A stretch of DNA of 64,000 nt, from NCBI GenBank assembly GCA_031292035.1, contig JARLHX010000125.1:11763-75762 (forward strand), written 5' to 3'. Below the pieces are notes generated by a model, which was not told the origin of the DNA, ran no database searches, and saw only the letters and a program-made list of their open reading frames with translations. Within the stretch, counting starts at the first letter, position 1. Each line of letters opens with the position of its first letter. Positions 25,254-31,754 of the stretch are shown here, one piece after another. The position numbers were made by a program, and so were the translations under genes. The stretch comes from Negativicutes bacterium. GTDB lineage: Bacteria; Bacillota_C; Negativicutes; Sporomusales_B; JARLHX01.

Positions 25254-26080
25254 TGAAACCGCGGGTTGGACATATTCAGTTTATTAATTGCTTGCCGCTT
25301 TATTATGGCCTGGTAAAAAACAATGTGTTGTGGGATGTCGAGCTGACAAAGGGAACACCAACTGAATTGAACCGGTACCTGATCGAACAAAAACTGGATA
25401 TCTGTCCGATATCATCAATTGAATATGCACGCCACTGGCAGGATTTGCTGCTCATGCCCGACATTTCGGTGGGATGCGACGGCCCGGTGACAAGCATTTT
25501 TCTTGTCAGCAAGCTGCCTATTCATGAATTGAACGGCTGCCGCATCGCTCTGACAAATACTTCGGCGACATCGCATGTGCTGCTGAAAATCATATTACAA
25601 GATCAATATGGGATTAATCCCGATTATTTCGAATCGCCGCCGAACTTGGGAGCGATGCTGCTGGAGGCCGATGCAGCCCTGCTGATCGGTGATCCGGCGC
25701 TGCATATTCACCACGAGGTGCCGGCAGGATTATATGCCTATGACCTCGGCCTGGAGTGGAAAAAGCTGACCGGACTGAAAATGGTGTTTGCCGTCTGGGC
25801 TGTGCAGAGAAGCTTTGCTGCTCATAGCCCAGAACTAGCCCAAGAGGTGGCTCGGGCATTCGTGGGATCGCTCCGTTTCAGTGAGCAACGCCTGGAACAG
25901 GTCGCGAAAGACGCGGCCCGCTGGGAGACCTTCAGCGCCGATTTCTTGCACGACTATTTTACCACTTTGCAGTACGGCTTCGATGCCGAGCATCAAAAAG
26001 GTCTGTCGGAATACTACCGTCGCGCGCATGCCCTGGGATATATTGCCGAAATCCCACAACTCGACTTTCTGGAGGTATAG
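25253..26080 (+). CDS. mqnA: chorismate dehydratase
   Basis: A 275-residue periplasmic-binding-protein-like fold enzyme that dehydrates chorismate to 3-[(1-carboxyvinyl)oxy]benzoate, the first step of the futalosine pathway. Diagnostic segments are GHIQFINCLPLYYGL at the N-terminus, ICPISSIEYA near residue 47 and ALLIGDPAL near residue 145. Its start codon overlaps the mqnE stop, indicating translational coupling. mqnC begins three bases after its stop. Confidence 0.95.
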   Translation: MKPRVGHIQFINCLPLYYGLVKNNVLWDVELTKGTPTELNRYLIEQKLDICPISSIEYARHWQDLLLMPDISVGCDGPVTSIFLVSKLPIHELNGCRIALTNTSATSHVLLKIILQDQYGINPDYFESPPNLGAMLLEADAALLIGDPALHIHHEVPAGLYAYDLGLEWKKLTGLKMVFAVWAVQRSFAAHSPELAQEVARAFVGSLRFSEQRLEQVAKDAARWETFSADFLHDYFTTLQYGFDAEHQKGLSEYYRRAHALGYIAEIPQLDFLEV

Positions 26081-26083
26081 ACA

Positions 26084-27154
26084 TTGCTTGGTGATTGGCG
26101 GCAGATTCTTCGGAAAGAATCCCAAACAGAGCGGCTGACTGAGGAAGAGGCTCTGCTTCTAATGCGGGAAGCGGATTTTCTAGCCTTGGGCAAAGCCGCT
26201 GACGCAGAGCGGCGACGCAAGCACCCGGATAATATCGTTGCCTTTATTATCGATCGTAATATAAATTACACGAATGTGTGTACAAGCAAGTGTAATTTCT
26301 GCGCGTTTTACCGTAATGACGACTCGCCAGATGCCTATGTGTTGGATGAAGATACGATATACCGCAAGGTTGAGGAGACAATCACGGCTGGCGGAACTCA
26401 AATCATGCTCCAGGGCGGACTTCATCCCAAACTGGGGTTAGCCTATTTTGAATCGCTATTTCAAGGCATTAAAAGCCGATTTGATATTACGATACATTCG
26501 CTGTCGCCGGCGGAAATTGTGCATTTGGCAGAGCAAGAGCAGATGCCGATCCATGAGGTGCTGGACTGCCTGAGGGCTGCGGGGCTTGATTCATTGCCTG
26601 GCGGTGGCGCCGAAATCCTCGATGATGCCGTCCGCGCCCGCGTCAGCCCGCACAAGATTACATCGTCGCAATGGCTGGATACGATGGAAACTGCCCAGCA
26701 GATGGGTATTGGCACCACGGCGACAATGGTGATCGGCATGGGGGAAACCGATCAACAGCGCGTTAATCATCTGCGGGTGGTGCGGGAGCTGCAGGAGCGG
26801 ACCGGGGGATTTCGCGCGTTTATCATGTGGACCTTCCAACCCGGCAACACGCGGCTGGGAGGCAAAAAAGTCTCGGCTTGGGATTATTTGCGGACTTTGT
26901 CGGTGGCCAGGATCTACCTCCACAATATTGAACAACTGCAAGGCTCCTGGGTTACGCAGGGACAGGCCGTCGGCCAGCTGACTTTAGCCTTTGGGGCCAA
27001 CGATTTAGGCAGTATCATGCTGGAGGAAAATGTGGTGCGAGCGGCGGGTACTGCCAACCAAATGTCTGTCGAAATGATGATTGATCTAATTCGCGGCGCC
27101 GGCAAAATTCCGGCGCAACGGGATTCGTGCTACAATATTATCAAGCGATTCTAG
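26084..27154 (+). CDS. mqnC: cyclic dehypoxanthinyl futalosine synthase (radical SAM)
   Basis: A 356-residue radical SAM enzyme cyclising dehypoxanthine futalosine to its spiro form. The cluster motif is Cys66, Cys70 and Cys73 in NYTNVCTSKCNFCAFYR, the typical MqnC sequence. Other family blocks are LQGGLHPKLGL and SLPGGGAEIL, with AQRDS-YN near the end. TTG start with GGAGG upstream, three bases after mqnA. It is the third gene of a tightly packed menaquinone operon. Confidence 0.95.
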   Translation: MLGDWRQILRKESQTERLTEEEALLLMREADFLALGKAADAERRRKHPDNIVAFIIDRNINYTNVCTSKCNFCAFYRNDDSPDAYVLDEDTIYRKVEETITAGGTQIMLQGGLHPKLGLAYFESLFQGIKSRFDITIHSLSPAEIVHLAEQEQMPIHEVLDCLRAAGLDSLPGGGAEILDDAVRARVSPHKITSSQWLDTMETAQQMGIGTTATMVIGMGETDQQRVNHLRVVRELQERTGGFRAFIMWTFQPGNTRLGGKKVSAWDYLRTLSVARIYLHNIEQLQGSWVTQGQAVGQLTLAFGANDLGSIMLEENVVRAAGTANQMSVEMMIDLIRGAGKIPAQRDSCYNIIKRF

Positions 27155-27173
27155 CGTTAGATGAGGAGGATTT

Positions 27174-28007
27174 ATGCAGGACATTCCCTTGGCACAACTG
27201 GCGATTATCGGAGGGTCCGGGACCCTTTCCATTGATTTTCCTCAGGCCCTTAACCGTGACGACGTCGAAATCGTTGCGCGGGAGCTGATGTTCGATACCC
27301 CGTATGGTCAGACGCCGCCTTTTGTCCTCTTTAGACTAGCGGGCCGGAATATACTGACATGCCGGATGCATGGCTGGCGAACCGGGGTGAGCCGGGCCGA
27401 TGCATCCCGTCAGATTTTTTGGTTATTCCGTGAGGCTGGCGTCAAAAAGATCTTGGCTGAAGGTGGTGTGGGCTCGATCAACCACCTGCTTGATCCGCAG
27501 GACTTTGTCATTGCTTCTGACTATATCGATCAGTCGATGCGTAAGGATGTCGGGCTTGACGGGCAGTATCTTTTGATTATGCGACAGGCGATATGCCCTG
27601 ATCTACGCGAAACATTAATTCATAGTTGTCAGACGAGGCCGCTTAATCGGGTATTTAGACGAGGCGTGTATGTGGTGACTGACGGGCGGCATTTTGAAAG
27701 CCCGGCCGAGGTGGCGATGTTCAAAGGGCATGGTGATATCATCGGTCAGAGTTTATGCCCGGAAGTGTATCTGGCGCGGGAGATTGGGGCCTGCTTCGCA
27801 GGGCTCTATACGGTGGTTAATTATGGTGAAGGAGTAGTGAAAGACTGGGAGCATGGCGAGCTCAGCCGGATTTTTCATGAAGACGCTCAGGCCATAGGAA
27901 ATATCTTGCTGGATGCGGCAAAAGAAATTGACATGAACCAAGGCTGTGGTTGCTCTGCCCTGCGAAAACCAACTTTATTGAAGAAGGTTTACGGCGGACC
28001 GGAATAA
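27174..28007 (+). CDS. MTAP-family purine nucleoside phosphorylase
   Basis: A 277-residue protein of the PNP/MTAP phosphorylase family. Visible blocks are LAIIGGSGTLS at the N-terminus (phosphate-binding loop), GGVGSINHLLDPQDFV near 100, GRHFESPAEVAMFKGHGDII near 172 and GLYTVVNYGEG near 213. It follows mqnC by 19 bp in the same operon. No mqnB (futalosine hydrolase) is seen here, so it may release the purine from futalosine or aminofutalosine. That role is inference from position. A C-terminal GCGCSAL motif is of unknown use. Confidence 0.85.
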   Translation: MQDIPLAQLAIIGGSGTLSIDFPQALNRDDVEIVARELMFDTPYGQTPPFVLFRLAGRNILTCRMHGWRTGVSRADASRQIFWLFREAGVKKILAEGGVGSINHLLDPQDFVIASDYIDQSMRKDVGLDGQYLLIMRQAICPDLRETLIHSCQTRPLNRVFRRGVYVVTDGRHFESPAEVAMFKGHGDIIGQSLCPEVYLAREIGACFAGLYTVVNYGEGVVKDWEHGELSRIFHEDAQAIGNILLDAAKEIDMNQGCGCSALRKPTLLKKVYGGPE

Positions 28008-28060
28008 GCGCTATATAATTTCGTTTATAAGCCATGGATAACCGGGTTGCACAATCTTGT

Positions 28061-28120
28061 TTGTGTTGACTAAGAGTAAGTGCTTGCGGCATGGACCTTG
28101 GGTGGAAATAAGATAAGGCA
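28061..28120 (+). pseudogene. possible decayed cotJC 3' tail
   Basis: TTGACTAAGAGTAAG, then TG-GGCATGG and an AAATAAGATAAGG end, align loosely with the last 55 bases of cotJC and its stop region (by eye about three quarters identical). Like the two better copies, it is followed directly by a terminator. It could be chance. Confidence 0.35.
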
Positions 28121-28127
28121 GAAATAC

Positions 28128-28153
28128 AAGCGGCTGTGCCGCTTCTTTTTTTT
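28128..28153 (+). terminator. Rho-independent terminator of the mqn operon
   Basis: A 7-bp stem AAGCGGC/GCCGCTT with a three-base loop and eight T residues. Confidence 0.85.
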
Positions 28154-28259
28154 GTGGCAGGTCGGCAATAATAAGCCGTATTATGGATGATTCAATTTGC
28201 AGGTGTAATGCAAAAAACGACGAATTACTATTTTTAACAATATTGGATAAGGGTGGATT

Positions 28260-30254
28260 ATGGTGCTTGCTGCCAAAGAAGACAGAGACACTATTTACCT
28301 GGCCTGGAAGAGTTTTGTCGATGGCGAGAGCTTAGCTTATGCTATTCGCTCCCAGATCGCTGAGTCATGGCTGCGGTGTTCCCGCGCCGAAGTCAACCCA
28401 TATCGGACCGATTCCCATCGGGCTTTGGACACCCTATCGCTCAACAGGTTGTTGCAAGAAAAAGAGCAGCTTATCAAGATAGCAAAACCCTTTATGGCCA
28501 ATCTGTATAAATTTGTGCAAGGCTCTCGCTTTGTCGTTGTATTAACTGATGAAAAAGGCTATATCCTGGAAATGTTCGGTGACGAGGACACCCAGCAGAA
28601 TCCTATGACTCAGAACTTTTTCCGCGGCGCCAGCTGGCATGAAGAAGAGGCCGGCACCAATGCGATCGGTACCGCGCTAGTCATTGGAGAACCGATTCAA
28701 GTTTCGGGAGCCGAACATTTTTGCCAGAAACATCATTGCCTGACATGTTCATCTGCGCCCATCTTTGATTCAGATGGACGGATTATTGGTATACTCGATA
28801 TGTCGGGGGCGTCCCATGCCTCCCATTTACATACATTGGGGATTGTTGTCGCTGCTGCTGAAGCGATTATGGCTCAGCTTAGCATTCGGCAGAAAAATCA
28901 TGAATTGGCGATAGCCAATAGTAGACTGACCAATTTCTTTAATGCCGTGTCGGACGGAGTCATTATCGTTGGCAAGAACGAAGTTGTCATCGAACTCAAT
29001 CCGGCAGCCAAAGCCATGCTGGGGAAAGATGTCCTGGGGATACCGATAAATCGGTTTTTGGAGCATAGGGACGCTCCAAAAGGAAAAACTCTGGCAATTA
29101 ATAAGCCTTATGCTGATATCGAAATCATGGTGGACACGAAAGACGGCTTGTGCCATTGCCTGGCTTCCGGCGAACCAGTCGTCAACGAACAGGGAGCGGT
29201 CACCGGCGGCATTATCATTATGCGACCGATTAAAAAGGTGCAAAACTTGGTAAACCGTTTTAGTGGGTATTCCGCCACGCTGCAGTTTCGTGATATTGTC
29301 GGGGAAAGCGTCGAAATTAGCGAGACAATACGGCTGGCAACACTGACGGCAGGAACTACATCAAATATTTTATTGCAAGGTGAAAGCGGCACAGGGAAGG
29401 AAATATTCGCCCAGGCTATCCATAATCGAAGTACACAACAGAACGGACCGTTTATCGCCGTTAATTGCGGAGCCATTCCGCGCGAATTGATTGGCAGTGA
29501 ATTGTTTGGCTATGAAGAGGGAGCTTTTACTGGGGCAAAAAGGGGCGGGAAGCCGGGAAAATTTGAATTGGCTTCCGGCGGGTCTCTTTTTCTCGATGAG
29601 ATCGGGGATATGCCGCTGGAGCAGCAGACGGCTCTGCTGCGAGTCATTCAAGAGAAAAAGGTGACTCGTATCGGCGGGCACAAGACGATACCTATCAGTG
29701 TTCGCTTAATTTGTGCTACAAACAAAAATCTGCTGCGCGAAGTAGAAAAAGGGGCTTTTCGGCAAGATCTATTCTACAGGTTAAATGTTATGGCAATTAC
29801 CATTCCTCCGTTGCGTAACCGTGTTGAGGACATTTCGCTTCTTTTCAAGCATTTCTTGGATAAACTGGGGCTCGAGTGGGGTTGCGCGTTTTACGCAGAG
29901 CCCGGGGTCATAGAGTGTTTAGAGCGCTATAGCTGGCCCGGCAATATCCGGGAATTGCAAAATGTGGTTGAACGTTCAGCTAGCCTGGCTGAAACGGGCA
30001 TTGTAACTTTGCAGCATCTGCCAGCGGAAATTTTTGAGTCTTATTCCAAAACGCCATCTGCGGCGCCATTACAGGCTTTCCAGGTGCTTGACTGTCGAGA
30101 ACAAAGGCGAAAAGTGACTAGAGATGCGGAGAAATACAAAATACTGGGTCTGCTGAATGCCCATGCAGGAAACGTCAGCCAAGTGGCAAAAGAATTGGGG
30201 GTATCGCGTAAAACTTTGTATAATAAAATGCGGAACTATTCCATCCGGAATTAA
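28260..30254 (+). CDS. sigma-54-dependent transcriptional activator (GAF-PAS-AAA+-Fis), AcoR type
   Basis: A 664-residue enhancer-binding protein. The N-terminal AcoR-like sensor has a GAF region (about 70-215; HEEEAGTNAIGTAL, then a C-x4-C pair in HHCLTCSSAPIF), and a PAS domain lies at about 225-330. The AAA+ module has Walker A GESGTGKE (about 373), an intact GAFTGA loop (about 420-426) and Walker B GGSLFLDEIGDM. A Fis-type helix-turn-helix is at 637-662 (VSQVAKELGVSRKTLYNKM). It is the gene immediately upstream of a -24/-12 promoter and the mop cluster, so it is the probable activator of that operon in response to an aldehyde, alcohol or related metabolite. Confidence 0.95.
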   Translation: MVLAAKEDRDTIYLAWKSFVDGESLAYAIRSQIAESWLRCSRAEVNPYRTDSHRALDTLSLNRLLQEKEQLIKIAKPFMANLYKFVQGSRFVVVLTDEKGYILEMFGDEDTQQNPMTQNFFRGASWHEEEAGTNAIGTALVIGEPIQVSGAEHFCQKHHCLTCSSAPIFDSDGRIIGILDMSGASHASHLHTLGIVVAAAEAIMAQLSIRQKNHELAIANSRLTNFFNAVSDGVIIVGKNEVVIELNPAAKAMLGKDVLGIPINRFLEHRDAPKGKTLAINKPYADIEIMVDTKDGLCHCLASGEPVVNEQGAVTGGIIIMRPIKKVQNLVNRFSGYSATLQFRDIVGESVEISETIRLATLTAGTTSNILLQGESGTGKEIFAQAIHNRSTQQNGPFIAVNCGAIPRELIGSELFGYEEGAFTGAKRGGKPGKFELASGGSLFLDEIGDMPLEQQTALLRVIQEKKVTRIGGHKTIPISVRLICATNKNLLREVEKGAFRQDLFYRLNVMAITIPPLRNRVEDISLLFKHFLDKLGLEWGCAFYAEPGVIECLERYSWPGNIRELQNVVERSASLAETGIVTLQHLPAEIFESYSKTPSAAPLQAFQVLDCREQRRKVTRDAEKYKILGLLNAHAGNVSQVAKELGVSRKTLYNKMRNYSIRN

Positions 30255-30258
30255 TGGA

Positions 30259-30320
30259 GTGTAACCATAGTGTTTATAATGTGTTACCTGAAGTAAACAA
30301 GAAAGTAACAGTTTTTACAC
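30259..30320. promoter_or_regulatory. candidate enhancer (UAS) inverted repeats
   Basis: Nested inverted repeats: GTGTAA (30259-30264) with TTACAC (30315-30320), and TGTTAC (30282-30287) with GTAACA (30305-30310). They lie about 110-170 bp upstream of the sigma-54 promoter, the usual distance for activator sites. Confidence 0.4.
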
Positions 30321-30368
30321 AAATGCCAGTGGTTTTGGCTGACAGTAGTAGGTTGCCATGGGGTTATA

Positions 30369-30420
30369 AAATAAATAATAAGCCAGTTCGCAAGCAAGCG
30401 AACTGGCTTATTATTTATTT
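30369..30420. terminator. long perfect palindrome, probable terminator of the activator gene
   Basis: A stem of about 23 bp, perfect by eye (core AATAAGCCAGTTCGC and its complement), with a six-base loop AAGCAA, ending in TTATTTATTT. It lies between the activator and its target promoter and insulates the two units. Confidence 0.85.
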
Positions 30421-30429
30421 ACCATATAT

Positions 30430-30444
30430 TGGCATGAAATTTGC
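30430..30444 (+). promoter_or_regulatory. sigma-54 (-24/-12) promoter of the mop cluster
   Basis: TGGCATGAAATTTGC: the GG and GC doublets are exactly 12 positions apart and match TGGCAC-N5-TTGC with one change. It lies about 190 bp before the first gene of the cluster and downstream of the GAFTGA activator gene. Confidence 0.8.
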
Positions 30445-30636
30445 GATAAAAAGCTTTACCAATTGCTACCGGCCGTCGGCAGGTTCGTGGGGTTGATATT
30501 TCATTGACTCTATGGGAGAAAAAGGAATACGGTGCTTTACCAAAGGCGGTAACAAGCGAAGCGCTGGATTCTTTTTCGGTGCTTTGCTTTTAATTTGTCT
30601 AAATGAGAGTTGATGCTGTTACGAGGAGTTGTTTTA

Positions 30637-31662
30637 ATGAAAGTCATACCAGTTTGCGAGGCGGCGGGAATGGTGCTGTGCCATGATATTACGGAGATTG
30701 TTCCTGGCAAGACAAAAGGTAGAGCATTCAAGAAGGGTCATATCGTAAGGCGTGATGATATCGCCAAACTATTGGATTTAGGCAAAGAGCATCTTTATGT
30801 TTGGGAAGTGAATGAAAGCCGCTTGCATGAAAATGAGGCGGCGACAAGAATGGCTATGGCTGCGGCAGGACCGGGGCTTATCTTGACAGAGCCGGTTGAG
30901 GGTAAGGTCGAGCTTAGAGCCGAGAAATTCGGATTATTAAAGGTGAACAACCATGCCTTAGAGGGCATTAACGACATTGATGAGGTGGTCCTGGCCACCA
31001 TTCATTCCAACCAACTGGTCGATGCCGGACAGGTGGTCGCAGGGTGCCGCACTGTCCCGTTGGTGATTGATGTAAACAAAATACGCGATATGGAAGGAAT
31101 ATGCCAGGCCGCCTTTCCGGTGGTAGAGATCAAGCCGCTGCGGCCACTGATGATCGGCATTGTCACTACCGGCAGTGAGGTTTACCATGGCCGGATACAA
31201 GACCGGTTTGGTCCTGTGCTGCGGGCAAAGTTAGAGGAGTTCGGGAGTCGGTTTCTGCGGCAGATTTTTGTATCGGACAGCATTGCTATGATTGTCGAGG
31301 CGATTGAGCAATTAATACAAGAAGGGGCCGAGATGATTATAACCACCGGGGGGATGTCGGTCGACCCTGACGATGTGACCCCGGCGGGAATCCGCGCAGC
31401 CGGCGGTCAGGTCGTCGCATACGGGGCACCGGTGCTGCCTGGATCAATGTTTATGCTGGCTTATATCAAGGACATTCCAGTCCTGGGTCTGCCTGGGTGT
31501 GTAATGTATCACAAAACAACAATTTTTGATTTGATTGCTCCTCGTATTCTGGCGGGAGAGAAAGTTACCCGCAAAGACATTAGCCATTTTGCCCATGGGG
31601 GGCTTTGCTCTGGCTGCAATCCATGCCGGTACCCCGCCTGCGCGTTTGGTAAAGGTGGTTAA
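30637..31662 (+). CDS. molybdopterin-binding protein (MoeA/MoaB-like) with Cys-rich tail
   Basis: A 341-residue protein. The second half carries the MoaB/MoeA-type molybdopterin-binding fold (GIVTTGSEVYHGRIQDRF, then TTGGMSVDPDDVTP and LPGSMFMLAY). The N-terminal half resembles the MoeA-related part of proteins found beside XdhC and molybdenum hydroxylases. It ends in a cysteine motif, HGGLCSGCNPCRYPACAFGK, likely binding a metal. It probably handles molybdopterin or Mo insertion for the hydroxylase encoded next. The ATG at 30637 has ACGAGGAG upstream and is preferred over 30610. Confidence 0.88.
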   Translation: MKVIPVCEAAGMVLCHDITEIVPGKTKGRAFKKGHIVRRDDIAKLLDLGKEHLYVWEVNESRLHENEAATRMAMAAAGPGLILTEPVEGKVELRAEKFGLLKVNNHALEGINDIDEVVLATIHSNQLVDAGQVVAGCRTVPLVIDVNKIRDMEGICQAAFPVVEIKPLRPLMIGIVTTGSEVYHGRIQDRFGPVLRAKLEEFGSRFLRQIFVSDSIAMIVEAIEQLIQEGAEMIITTGGMSVDPDDVTPAGIRAAGGQVVAYGAPVLPGSMFMLAYIKDIPVLGLPGCVMYHKTTIFDLIAPRILAGEKVTRKDISHFAHGGLCSGCNPCRYPACAFGKGG

Positions 31663-31754
31663 GAAGTCTGGCGGCAAAACGGGAAGGAGGGGGCGATAGA
31701 ACAAAATAACATGTACTTGAACAATGTTCGTTAAGCAAGCAAGGAGGGATTTAC

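Noticed and set aside
30254..30496. Plus-strand open frame of 80 codons after the activator gene
   Set aside because: It runs through the long terminator palindrome and the sigma-54 promoter and has no ribosome-binding site.
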